Origin: an uncultured Synechococcus sp.
GTDB taxonomy: Bacteria > Cyanobacteriota > Cyanobacteriia > PCC-6307 > Cyanobiaceae
NCBI GenBank assembly: GCA_913040905.1
Contig: CAJWIC010000022.1
Span: 1 to 12,667 of the forward strand
Length of the DNA stretch: 12,667 bases
Direction: 5' to 3'
A program made the position numbers and the translations under genes. The notes under the pieces were generated by a model. It did not search any database, was not told the DNA's origin, and worked only from the letters and a program-made list of their open reading frames with translations. Numbering within the stretch: the first letter of the stretch is position 1; the number at the start of each line of letters is the position of its first letter. Below, one piece after another: positions 1 to 6,689 of this stretch.

Positions 1-398
1 AGGGCATGGCTGGCGACAACGTTGGTCTGCTGCTCCGCGGCATCCAGAAGGAAGAGATCGAGCGCGGCATGGTGCTCGTGAAGCCCGGCTCCATCACCCC
101 TCACACCAAGTTCGAGGGTCAGGTGTATGTGCTGAAGAAGGAAGAAGGCGGCCGCCACACCCCCTTCTTCTCCGGCTACCGCCCGCAGTTCTACATCCGT
201 ACAACGGACGTGACCGGTCAGATCACCGCCTTCACCGCTGACGACGGCAGCGACGTGGAAATGGTGATGCCCGGTGACCGCATCAAGATGACCGGCGAGC
301 TGATCTGCCCTGTTGCTATCGAGCAAGGCATGCGCTTCGCCATCCGCGAAGGCGGCCGCACCATCGGTGCCGGCGTGGTCTCCAAGATCATCGAGTGA
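1..398 (+). CDS. tuf: Elongation factor Tu, C-terminal part (5' end outside window)
   Basis: EF-Tu is the GTPase that carries aminoacyl-tRNA to the ribosomal A site. Only the last ~131 residues are visible, so the GTP-binding domain lies upstream of the window. What is seen is the end of domain II and domain III. The segment [19 protein letters not shown] is typical of bacterial EF-Tu, and so are [27 protein letters not shown] and the terminal [17 protein letters not shown]. The reading frame is open to base 1: a split Glu codon and then Gly precede the Met at base 6, matching the family pattern EG(M/R)AG, so that Met is internal and not a start. The gene is followed after 117 bp by rpsJ on the same strand, the usual cyanobacterial str-operon end. 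The product is certain; only the truncation limits the entry. Confidence 0.98.
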   Translation, partial: GMAGDNVGLLLRGIQKEEIERGMVLVKPGSITPHTKFEGQVYVLKKEEGGRHTPFFSGYRPQFYIRTTDVTGQITAFTADDGSDVEMVMPGDRIKMTGELICPVAIEQGMRFAIREGGRTIGAGVVSKIIE

Positions 399-421
399 TC
401 AGCTGACGCAGCTGACTGATG

Positions 422-445
422 GATGGGGGGATCAATCCCCCCATC
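422..445 (+). terminator. GC-rich hairpin between tuf and rpsJ, possible (partial) terminator
   Basis: Perfect inverted repeat: GATGGGGGG (422-430), a 6-nt loop ATCAAT, then CCCCCCATC (437-445). The stem is 9 bp, and the AT/AT of the loop could extend it. It starts 23 nt after the tuf stop codon. The bases that follow (TCTCTTACATTTGACC) are only mildly T-rich, so a strong intrinsic terminator is not obvious. It could be a partial terminator, an attenuator that lowers rpsJ relative to tuf, or a 3'-end stabiliser or processing site. The pairing is directly visible; the role is inferred. Confidence 0.4.
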
Positions 446-515
446 TCTTACATTTGACCTGAACCTCGACAACTGAATCCAGGACGTCCTCACGGGCCCT
501 GTACATATCCTTCCT

Positions 516-836
516 ATGTCCACTGCCATCGCTCAGCAGAAGATTCGCATCCGCCTCAAGGCGTTTGATCGCCGCATGCTGGATCTCTCCTGCGACAAAA
601 TCATCGAGACCGCCGACAACACCGCTGCAACAGCGATCGGCCCCATCCCTCTTCCCACCAAGCGCAAGATTTACTGCGTGCTGCGCTCGCCCCACGTGGA
701 CAAGGACTCCCGGGAGCACTTTGAAACCCGCACCCACCGTCGCATCATCGACATCTACAGCCCATCGGCCAAGACGATCGATGCTCTGATGAAGCTCGAC
801 CTCCCCAGTGGTGTGGACATCGAAGTCAAGCTCTGA
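516..836 (+). CDS. rpsJ: 30S ribosomal protein S10
   Basis: S10 is a small-subunit head protein (NusE in transcription antitermination). The 106-residue product is the normal length. It shows the family features: [14 protein letters not shown] near the N terminus, [20 protein letters not shown] in the middle, then [16 protein letters not shown] and the closing [12 protein letters not shown]. The ATG at 516 is the only sensible start because it gives a family-like N terminus ([17 protein letters not shown]); no clear Shine-Dalgarno precedes it, which is common in cyanobacteria. In many bacteria rpsJ opens the S10 operon, but here it closes the tuf-side str cluster and a Lon-domain gene follows 56 bp later. 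Confidence 0.98.
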   Translation: MSTAIAQQKIRIRLKAFDRRMLDLSCDKIIETADNTAATAIGPIPLPTKRKIYCVLRSPHVDKDSREHFETRTHRRIIDIYSPSAKTIDALMKLDLPSGVDIEVKL

Positions 837-848
837 TCACTTCGCTCC

Positions 849-877
849 GGAGGCTTGCTCTCTAGGATCAAGCCTCC
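849..877 (+). terminator. Hairpin after rpsJ, possible terminator
   Basis: Inverted repeat GGAGGCTT (849-856) and AAGCCTCC (870-877), 8 bp perfect stem with a 13-nt loop, 12 nt after the rpsJ stop and 15 nt before the GTG start of the Lon-domain gene. It is followed by ATTAATCC and not by a T-run, so it may act as a weak terminator or an RNA 3'-end stabiliser separating the ribosomal-protein message from the next gene. The pairing is seen; the function is inferred. Confidence 0.4.
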
Positions 878-892
878 ATTAATCCGGCGTCT

Positions 893-1549
893 GTGTCCGA
901 TTTTTCCGTCAGGGAACTGCCCCTGTTCCCCCTGCCGGACGTCGTGTTGTTTCCGCAGCAACTGCTGCCCCTGCACATTTTTGAATCCCGTTATCGGATG
1001 TTGCTCCAGACGGTTCTGGAGACCGACAAACGCTTTGGAATCGTGCGAATTAATCCCCAGACCGGCGAAATGGCCGAAATCGGGTGCTGCGCAGAGGTGC
1101 TCCAACACCAGACCACGGAGGATGGACGCAGCTACATCGTCACGCTGGGGCAGCAACGCTTTCGGGTGCTGAACGTCACCCGTGAAACACCGTTCCGTTC
1201 AGCCATGGTCAGCTGGATGGAAGACGAGCCCGTTCAGGATCACGCCGAACTCAACACGTTGCGCGACAAGGTCAGTTCAGCCTTGAACGACGTCTTTTCC
1301 CTGACCGCCAAGCTCCAAGGGCGCGAGCCGGAACTGCCTGACGACCTGCCTGATCTGCCGCGGGAACTGTCGTTCTGGATCGGAGCGCATCTCGACAACC
1401 GCGCAGCCCCTGAACAGCAGACCCTGCTGGAACTCATTGACACCAACAAACGCCTGGAACGGCAATTCGAAATGCTGGATCACACCCGTCGCCAACTTGC
1501 GGCTCGAACTGTGCTGATGGATCTCAAGGAGAAGGAGCAGGACGTCTGA
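893..1549 (+). CDS. Stand-alone Lon N-terminal (LON substrate-binding) domain protein
   Basis: The 218-residue product matches the LON N-terminal domain: RELPLFPLPDVVLFPQQLLP followed by LHIFESRYRML at about residues 7-37, then the region around IGCCAEV (63-69) and the strand-rich stretch YIVTLGQQRFRVL. It has neither the AAA+ ATPase nor the Ser-Lys protease part of Lon, so it cannot be a protease by itself; in the family such proteins are presumed to bind substrate or other proteins, and their cellular role is not settled. The C-terminal third (about 165-218) is charged and probably helical. The start is GTG at 893, placing VSDFSVRELPLFPLP at the N terminus. The stop overlaps the start of the downstream methyltransferase (TGATG), so the two are probably translationally coupled. 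Domain assignment is firm; function is open. Confidence 0.9.
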   Translation: MSDFSVRELPLFPLPDVVLFPQQLLPLHIFESRYRMLLQTVLETDKRFGIVRINPQTGEMAEIGCCAEVLQHQTTEDGRSYIVTLGQQRFRVLNVTRETPFRSAMVSWMEDEPVQDHAELNTLRDKVSSALNDVFSLTAKLQGREPELPDDLPDLPRELSFWIGAHLDNRAAPEQQTLLELIDTNKRLERQFEMLDHTRRQLAARTVLMDLKEKEQDV

Positions 1550-2478
1550 TGTTGGCTGGTTTACTTCTCCTTGCCGGAACGGCCACGGCCACGGCCCTGC
1601 TGATCTGGCTGCAGCGCGATCGCCGCTACCACTCCTCTGACAGTGTTGCCGCCGCCTACGACGCCTGGACAGACGATCGCCTGCTCGAACGGCTATGGGG
1701 GGAGCATGTCCACCTGGGGCATTACGGAACCCCTCCCGGGCCTGTCGACTTCCGCCAGGCCAAGGAGGCCTTCGTTCACGAGCTGGTGCGCTGGAGCGGT
1801 CTTGATCAACTGCCCCGAGGCAGCCGGGTGCTGGATGTGGGATGCGGGATCGGCGGCAGTGCCCGGATCCTGGCCAGGGATTACGGCTTTGATGTGCTCG
1901 GAGTGAGCATCAGCCCGGCCCAGATCCGACGGGCCACGGAACTCACCCCTGACGGCCTCAGTTGTCGTTTTCAGGTGATGGACGCTCTCAACCTTCAACT
2001 GGACGATCAACAGTTCGATGCGGTGTGGACGGTGGAAGCAGGGCCCCACATGCCTGACAAACAGCGTTTCGCAGACGAGTTGCTGCGGGTGCTCCGTCCC
2101 GGTGGCTGCCTCGCCGCCGCGGACTGGAACCGGCGGGATCCACAGGACGGCGCCATGAATCGCTTCGAACGCTGGGTGATGCGCCAGCTGTTGAATCAAT
2201 GGGCCCATCCTGAGTTCGCCAGCATCTCTGGCTTCCAAGCCAACCTCGAGGCCAGTCCTTTCCAGCGGGGCGCCATCCGCACGGCCGACTGGACTGGGGC
2301 CACCCTGCCCTCCTGGTTCGATTCGATCGCCGAGGGGCTCCGCCGACCCGGGGCTGTCCTTGGCCTTGGTCCGAAGGCGGTGCTTCAAGGTTTACGGGAG
2401 ACACCAACGCTGCTGCTGATGCACTGGGCCTTCGCCACGGGATTGATGCAGTTCGGCGTCTTTCGTCTCAGCCGATGA
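1549..2478 (+). CDS. SAM-dependent quinol methyltransferase, MPBQ/MSBQ type (Sll0418-like)
   Basis: The 309-residue product is a class I SAM methyltransferase closely resembling Synechocystis Sll0418, which methylates 2-methyl-6-phytyl- and 2-methyl-6-solanesyl-benzoquinol in tocopherol and plastoquinone synthesis. Visible parts: an N-terminal membrane anchor (residues ~2-21, LAGLLLLAGTATATALLIWL), then SSDSVAAAYDAWTDDRLLE and HVHLGHYG, the SAM-binding motif VLDVGCGIGGSARILA (94-109), VEAGPHMPDK (162-171) and LRVLRPGGCLAAADWN (179-194). These blocks and the C-terminal WAHPEFASI and LLLMHWAFATG follow Sll0418 as I know it. It starts with ATG overlapping the stop of the Lon-domain gene by one base and ends in an 11-bp convergent overlap with pheA. 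The anchor places it at a membrane. Family is firm; which quinol it methylates here cannot be read from the sequence. Confidence 0.88.
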   Translation: MLAGLLLLAGTATATALLIWLQRDRRYHSSDSVAAAYDAWTDDRLLERLWGEHVHLGHYGTPPGPVDFRQAKEAFVHELVRWSGLDQLPRGSRVLDVGCGIGGSARILARDYGFDVLGVSISPAQIRRATELTPDGLSCRFQVMDALNLQLDDQQFDAVWTVEAGPHMPDKQRFADELLRVLRPGGCLAAADWNRRDPQDGAMNRFERWVMRQLLNQWAHPEFASISGFQANLEASPFQRGAIRTADWTGATLPSWFDSIAEGLRRPGAVLGLGPKAVLQGLRETPTLLLMHWAFATGLMQFGVFRLSR

Positions 2479-3310
2479 TCAGCTCGCTGCTGGGGTAAGC
2501 CCCGAAGTGCGCCAAGTGCTCACAAAGCGGTGAAAGTGCTGCAACCAGAGTGTTCAACGCTTCGGGTTGCTGCTGCGGCAGTTCAACATCAACGAAAAAT
2601 ACGTATTCCCCCAACTCGCGCTTCGAGGGGCGCGATTCAATCCGGCTCATGTTCAGCCCCTGTTCCGCCAGGCAAGCCAAGGCCTCGAGCAGGGCACCCG
2701 GGGCATTGCGATGGAGAGAGAACGCCAGGCTGGCCACATCCCCTTCGAGACGACGTTCGCCGCGGTGCAGCAGCAGGAAACGGGTTCGGTTGCCCGCAAC
2801 ATCGTTGACCGGATAAGCCAGTTCCCGCAGACCATGCTCCTTCCCGGCACTGCGGGAGGCGATCGCCGCGCGGAAGCGGCTGCCCGCCACCATCCGTGCC
2901 GCCTCAGCGGTGGAAGACGTAGGCAATTGCAGAGCCTGAGGCAGCTGATCGGCCAGCCAACCGGAGCACTGCGCCAGTGCCTGAGGGTGAGACAGCACCT
3001 CAGTGATGTCCTGCAACGATCCACTGCCATGCAGGGCATGGCGGATCGGCAGCACAAGCGCGCGGCGGATGCAGAGGTCGGAATGGGCCCAGAGGGCATC
3101 GAGCGTGGCAGTGACGCCGCCTTCAACGGAGTTCTCCACAGGAACCACGGCCGCGTCAGCCTCTGCCTGGGCCAGGCACTCCACGACGGCACGGAGTCCC
3201 ACGCAGGGCAGAAAGCTCACCTCCGACAGCCCTTCCAAATCGGCAAGGGCTCGACTGGCCTGCTCGCCATAGGTCCCAACTGGGCCGAGGTAGGCGATGC
3301 GGGTGGGCAT
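2468..3310 (-). CDS. pheA: Prephenate dehydratase with ACT regulatory domain
   Basis: Converts prephenate to phenylpyruvate in phenylalanine synthesis. From the ATG at 3310 it is 280 residues. Seen: N-terminal YLGPVGTY (7-14), the substrate-loop motif PVENSVEGGV (57-66), and the catalytic NRTRF around residue 176 with its Thr, which define the dehydratase domain. A C-terminal ACT domain follows from about residue 195, with GALLEAL (205-211) and ESRP (225-228), the phenylalanine-binding motif; feedback inhibition by Phe is therefore likely. There is no chorismate-mutase domain. A GTG at 3328 would add six residues (MLSPPR); I prefer the ATG because the short MPTRIAYLGP N terminus is family-like. 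It is divergent from the DUF1997 gene with ~50 bp between starts, and its 3' end overlaps the methyltransferase. Confidence 0.95.
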   Translation of the reverse strand: MPTRIAYLGPVGTYGEQASRALADLEGLSEVSFLPCVGLRAVVECLAQAEADAAVVPVENSVEGGVTATLDALWAHSDLCIRRALVLPIRHALHGSGSLQDITEVLSHPQALAQCSGWLADQLPQALQLPTSSTAEAARMVAGSRFRAAIASRSAGKEHGLRELAYPVNDVAGNRTRFLLLHRGERRLEGDVASLAFSLHRNAPGALLEALACLAEQGLNMSRIESRPSKRELGEYVFFVDVELPQQQPEALNTLVAALSPLCEHLAHFGAYPSSELIIG

Positions 3311-3349
3311 CCGAGGTGGTGACAACACTGGATAGGATCATGCCCTGTC

Positions 3350-3354
3350 GGGAG
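3350..3354 (+). promoter_or_regulatory. Shine-Dalgarno GGGAG fixing the DUF1997 start
   Basis: GGGAG six bases before the ATG at 3361. It decides between this ATG and the in-frame upstream candidates (GTG 3316, ATG 3340, ATG 3355): only the 3361 ATG is well spaced from a purine-rich site. Confidence 0.6.
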
Positions 3355-3360
3355 ATGGTC

Positions 3361-3927
3361 ATGCCCCTGGCCTTCTGTGCCAGCCAGCGCCTCGATCTAC
3401 CCGTGAACCACCTGAGCGAACGGCTGCCTGAGTACCTCCAGCAGGAGCAACGGGTGATCGGTTCCCTGCTGGATCCCCGTCAATTGACCCGACTCGGTCC
3501 AGGCAACTACCGCTACACCGTCACCAGCCTGCAGGTGTTTCAACTGCAGGTAAAACCGGTCGTTTCCCTGGAAATCAAGACCGACGGGGGCACCATGCAC
3601 ATGCGGGCTCTGGACTGTGAGCTGGAGGGTCTGGGCATCGTGGATGACTTCAACCTCACCCTCGAAGCCCGATTGAATTGCCATGACAAAGGCCTCAGTG
3701 GTGATGCCCGTCTTGCGGTTCAGGTCAGCCAGCCGCCGCTGTTGCGACTGATCCCGCGCCGAGTGCTGGAAACCACAGGTGAATCGATCCTCAGCGGAAT
3801 TCTCCTGGGCATCAAGACGCGGGTGGGGCAGCAGCTGATTGCAGACTTCAAGCGTTGGTGCCGCGAGACCCCTGCTGTGATCTCACCCCAGCAGACGGCG
3901 GAGAAAACTGCGGCGATGCAGAGCTGA
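3361..3927 (+). CDS. DUF1997 family protein (cyanobacterial/plastid type), function unknown
   Basis: The 188-residue product matches the DUF1997 family found in cyanobacteria and plant chloroplasts. Recognisable parts are ASQRLDLPV at the N terminus, the block [20 protein letters not shown] followed by KPVVSLEI, the acidic [18 protein letters not shown], and the hydrophobic [18 protein letters not shown] before a C-terminal helix-like stretch. No catalytic motif, signal peptide or clear transmembrane helix is visible. The start was placed at ATG 3361 because of the GGGAG Shine-Dalgarno and because [11 protein letters not shown] is the natural family start; the GTG at 3316 would add 15 unlikely residues and run into the pheA start. 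Its last 45 bp overlap the 3' end of rnhB on the other strand. Family assignment is from memory of the conserved block; no function is proposed. Confidence 0.8.
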   Translation: MPLAFCASQRLDLPVNHLSERLPEYLQQEQRVIGSLLDPRQLTRLGPGNYRYTVTSLQVFQLQVKPVVSLEIKTDGGTMHMRALDCELEGLGIVDDFNLTLEARLNCHDKGLSGDARLAVQVSQPPLLRLIPRRVLETTGESILSGILLGIKTRVGQQLIADFKRWCRETPAVISPQQTAEKTAAMQS

Positions 3928-4539
3928 CGGCCCGAGAGCGCCGAGAGCTTCGCGGTGCTGGGCGGTTCCATAACCGGCATGGCGTTCCAGGCCGTAGCCG
4001 GGAAACCGGCATGACAAACGCTGGATCAACGCATCACGGCTCTGTTTCGCGATCACGCTGGCAGCCGCGATCGCCGGGGCATGTCGATCGCCAGCCACGA
4101 TGCTGCGTTGTTCACCAATCCAGGGGCGCAAGGGCAAATTGCCATCCACCAACACCAGCTCCGGGCGATGCGGCAGCCGCTGCAGAGCCCTCAGCATCGC
4201 TAACTCTGTGGCGGGACGAATACCCAGGAGATCGATCTCGCGAGCCGAAGCCTGACCAAGCCCCCAGGCTTTGGCTTCCCTTTCGATCAAGGGCACCAGC
4301 GCCTCTCGCCGGCGCGCGGACAATCGCTTGCTATCCGTCAGCCCCTCTTGCAGTAATCGGTTGGCGTTGGGGAGCTCCAACACAACAGCCCCAGCAAAGA
4401 CGGGGCCGAACAGGCAGCCCCGCCCCACCTCATCCACCCCGGCAACGCCTTGGTGGCAGGGGATGGAATCAATCAGGAGCGCTTGAGGCTGAAGACCGAC
4501 GCCGCCGGCGACGCGGTTCCTCGGAATCCGGTTCTTCAT
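3883..4539 (-). CDS. rnhB: Ribonuclease HII
   Basis: RNase HII cuts the RNA strand of RNA:DNA hybrids and removes single ribonucleotides from DNA. The catalytic set is present: GVDEVGRGC (Asp36, Glu37), LTDSKRLS (Asp69), LVDGNLPL (Asp132) and the Asp of AKQSRD (169), plus the conserved [16 protein letters not shown] and the C-terminal [14 protein letters not shown]. From ATG 4539 the product is 218 residues, with about 33 before the first motif. The start is uncertain: the frame is open upstream to 4629 but lies inside rne, and no standard start exists between 4539 and the motif, so ATG 4539 is the shortest usable one. It overlaps the end of rne by 71 bp in another frame and is probably cotranscribed and coupled with it. 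Its 3' end overlaps the DUF1997 gene convergently. Confidence 0.93.
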   Translation of the reverse strand: MKNRIPRNRVAGGVGLQPQALLIDSIPCHQGVAGVDEVGRGCLFGPVFAGAVVLELPNANRLLQEGLTDSKRLSARRREALVPLIEREAKAWGLGQASAREIDLLGIRPATELAMLRALQRLPHRPELVLVDGNLPLRPWIGEQRSIVAGDRHAPAIAAASVIAKQSRDALIQRLSCRFPGYGLERHAGYGTAQHREALGALGPSALHRRSFLRRLLG

Positions 4540-6439
4540 TGACGGCTTCAGGCGGATCAACGACGGCATCCGGCCCAGGTGCTGGGGGTGGCGCCACCTC
4601 ATCCAAGACCACGGTTTGCACCGCCTCAAGTGGCGTGATCTCGACCATCAAGGGCTGCTCTTCAACAGCTGCCCGGTCTGCAACAGCTGCCCGGTCTGCA
4701 ACAGCCACCGCAGGAGAGTCGAGCGAAGTCAAGGATGACGTTCCGCCGTTTCCACGGGGGGCACCACGCCCTCCACGGCCACCTCGGCGGCGGCGTCTGC
4801 CAGCCGTCGCAGCCAACTGCTGGCGGGCCTGCTCGAGCACAGCATCTGCGTCTTCTCCAGGCCGCACCACCCGAACCATCACATTCTCGGATTCCGGCGG
4901 CTCATCGAGGAGGAGGATCGGATTCAGGCCAAGGGTTCCGTACACCTCCTCCTGCTCTGGTGTCATAGGAACCGCCACCAGTTCAGGGTCCTTGCGGCGG
5001 GCGATGGCCGGCTCTTGCGCCTCCTGCGTGGAGACCTCCGGAGCCTCCGTTTCATCGGTTTCGCTCAGCAAAGGCAGGTTGTCTTGGGCTGCACGACCAC
5101 GACCGCCGCGACGGCGTCGCCCATTGCCGGAGGTCTCAACAGGCGCTGCCACTTGAGCGCGAGCCGACGCTGCAGACCGCACCAAACCGGTCGCTGTCGC
5201 CAGAGGCTGGAGCAGATCCTTGCCCGGCAGGACCGCCACATGCCCGAGGCCGCCGCAACTGGGGCAGGCACGACCGAACAACTCGTAAATGTTCTGCCCC
5301 TGGCGCTTGCGGGTCAGTTCCACCAGACCAAGCTCCGTCAACTGGGCGATCTGCGGTCGGGCAGCGTCATCGCTGACCGCCGTGGTGAAGTGCTCCAACA
5401 GCTGAAGCTGATCCCGGCGGGAATCCATGTCGATGAAATCGATGATGATCACGCCGCCGATGTTGCGCAGCTTCAGCTGGCGGGCGATCTCAATGGCAGC
5501 CTCGCAATTCGTCCATAACACCGTTTCCCGTGCGTTGGCGGACCGGGTGAAGGAGCCCGAGTTCACGTCAATAACGGTGAGAGCCTCCGTCGGCTCGATG
5601 ATCACGTACCCCCCTGACGGGAGATCAACCCGAGGTTTCAGAGCGTCACGGATCGCTGCGTTGACCTTGAAGTGCTCCAACAGCTCGCTCGGCTCGCTGT
5701 GGGCCTCCACCAGAACCTTCTCCGCCTCGGCACCGAGAAAATTGGTGACGCGGGCGACGGCGGCAGGCTCGTCCACGACCACCCGTGCCAGGTCTGCGCC
5801 GGTGTGATCCCTCAGGATTCTGTTGATGAAATCCTCGTCCCGATTGAGCAGCACCGGAGGTGTCGCTGTCTCAGCCGCCTGCTGAATGGCTTCCCACTGC
5901 CGCAGGAGGGATTCGAGATCGTCGATCAGCTGATCCTCAGCAATGCCATCGGCTTCGGTGCGGATCAGCAACCCCGCCCCGGGGGGCTTGATCAGCACGC
6001 CCAGGGCACGGAGACGATTGCGCTCAGCCTCAGAGCTGATCCGGCGCGAAATGTTCACCCCCTGTCCATGGGGCTGCAGGACCAGATAACGCCCGGGAAG
6101 CGCCAGGTTGCCGGTGAGTCGAGGCCCCTTGGTGCCGGTGGGCTCCTTCATCACCTGCACCAAGACCTTTTGGCGTGGTTCCAGCAGTTCGGTGATGCCG
6201 GCGGCCCCCTTTTTCAGCCGCAGGGGGCCCAGATCCGTGACGTGAATAAACCCGTTCTTCTCACTTTCACCGATGTTGACGAAGGCCGCATCAATACCGG
6301 GGAGGACGTTCTCGACAGTGCCGAGATAAACATCGCCAATTTGGTATCGACCTTGGGCAACGATCAGTTCATCAACCCGTTCATCGGTGAGCACCGCAGC
6401 GATGCGCAACTGCTCCGCGATGACAATTTGCTGGGGCAT
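4469..6439 (-). CDS. rne: Ribonuclease E/G family endoribonuclease, cyanobacterial RNase E
   Basis: RNase E starts mRNA decay and processes RNAs. From the ATG at 6439 it has 656 residues. Seen in order: a family-like start [17 protein letters not shown], an S1 domain (~25-110, with [16 protein letters not shown] and [11 protein letters not shown]), an RNase H-like region, the DNase I-like catalytic part with Asp in VIDVNSGSF (291) and in [14 protein letters not shown], and the zinc link CPSCGG (392-395). The noncatalytic tail has Arg/Gly patches ([21 protein letters not shown]) and ends in [14 protein letters not shown]; a nonapeptide like RRRRRRSSA is, as I recall, the PNPase-binding site of cyanobacterial RNase E. 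An ATG at 6478 would add 13 residues unlike the family. A long structured leader precedes it, and rnhB overlaps its end. Confidence 0.96.
   Translation of the reverse strand: MPQQIVIAEQLRIAAVLTDERVDELIVAQGRYQIGDVYLGTVENVLPGIDAAFVNIGESEKNGFIHVTDLGPLRLKKGAAGITELLEPRQKVLVQVMKEPTGTKGPRLTGNLALPGRYLVLQPHGQGVNISRRISSEAERNRLRALGVLIKPPGAGLLIRTEADGIAEDQLIDDLESLLRQWEAIQQAAETATPPVLLNRDEDFINRILRDHTGADLARVVVDEPAAVARVTNFLGAEAEKVLVEAHSEPSELLEHFKVNAAIRDALKPRVDLPSGGYVIIEPTEALTVIDVNSGSFTRSANARETVLWTNCEAAIEIARQLKLRNIGGVIIIDFIDMDSRRDQLQLLEHFTTAVSDDAARPQIAQLTELGLVELTRKRQGQNIYELFGRACPSCGGLGHVAVLPGKDLLQPLATATGLVRSAASARAQVAAPVETSGNGRRRRGGRGRAAQDNLPLLSETDETEAPEVSTQEAQEPAIARRKDPELVAVPMTPEQEEVYGTLGLNPILLLDEPPESENVMVRVVRPGEDADAVLEQARQQLAATAGRRRRRGGRGGRGAPRGNGGTSSLTSLDSPAVAVADRAAVADRAAVEEQPLMVEITPLEAVQTVVLDEVAPPPAPGPDAVVDPPEAVNEEPDSEEPRRRRRRSSASSAPD
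4663..4704. repeat. 18-bp tandem repeat inside the rne tail
   Basis: The unit CAACAGCTGCCCGGTCTG occurs at 4663-4680 and again, perfectly, at 4681-4698, followed by a partial third copy CAACAG (4699-4704). Being 18 bp it keeps the rne frame and encodes a duplicated ADRAAV-type six-residue unit in the noncatalytic linker. It is probably a slippage-type length polymorphism in a disordered region. Confidence 0.9.
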
Positions 6440-6689
6440 AAATGGACGTGACAAGCCCACGCGAGGCTTAAATCCCATCAGTCGGCATCCGCCGCACTGC
6501 AGGGGTGGTTAGGGATGGGTTGGCCTAAAAAGGCCGGAATGTTGCGGAGTCGAAACTCCTCTGAAACAAGCTCGAGGGAGTTGGGTTCTGTACGGACCGT
6601 CGCTCGAGCGATGGACCTCGATATCCGAAAGTGGATCAGGCAAGACCGGAACAGGACGTGACGGAAATGCCACCTGTTCTGTAGTCAAA
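6440..6689 (-). promoter_or_regulatory. Structured rne upstream leader region
   Basis: About 250 bp between the stop of the radical-SAM gene and the preferred rne start, unusually long for this compact window. On the rne-sense strand it can form several hairpins. These are GAACAGG/CCTGTTC (arms 6679-6673 and 6655-6649, 17-nt loop), a near-palindrome centred at 6605/6606, GGAGT-TTCG-ACTCC (6559-6546), GGCCT-TTTT-AGGCC just downstream, and AAGCC/GGCTT (6469-6453) close to the ATG. RNase E genes in several bacteria are autoregulated through their 5' UTR, so this is a good candidate for such a leader, but no promoter with clear -35/-10 boxes could be identified. Part of it could instead be the terminator of the upstream gene. 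Confidence 0.45.
6594..6617. repeat. Near-perfect 24-bp palindrome upstream of rne
   Basis: GGACCGTCGCTCGAGCGATGGACC: the inner 12 bases TCGCTCGAGCGA (6600-6611) are a perfect palindrome, extended by GG.CC / GG.CC arms with two mismatched position pairs. A second CTCGAG core lies at 6571-6576, 32 bp from the first (6603-6608). It could be an operator for a dimeric regulator or an RNA hairpin. Confidence 0.6.

Noticed and set aside
481..490. Perfect palindrome AGGACGTCCT before rpsJ
   Set aside because: Only 10 bp, and a single copy with no promoter elements around it that I could identify; too weak to call an operator.
454..507. TTGACC (454-459) and TACATA (502-507) as an rpsJ promoter
   Set aside because: The spacing between them is 42 bp and neither has a partner at 16-18 bp, so no promoter is called.
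1693..2388. Open frame of 231 codons antisense to the methyltransferase
   Set aside because: No domain similarity recognised; the plus-strand product matches Sll0418 through its length.
1616..4074. HIP1 octamers GCGATCGC at 1616, 2859 and 4067
   Set aside because: Only three copies in 12.7 kb, far below the density in HIP1-rich freshwater cyanobacteria, and all inside coding sequence of a GC-rich genome; not treated as a repeat system.
3855..5156. Open frame of 433 codons on the plus strand over rnhB and the rne tail
   Set aside because: Low-complexity Arg/Pro/Ser/Gly product opposite two well-supported genes; it mirrors the arginine-rich RNase E tail.
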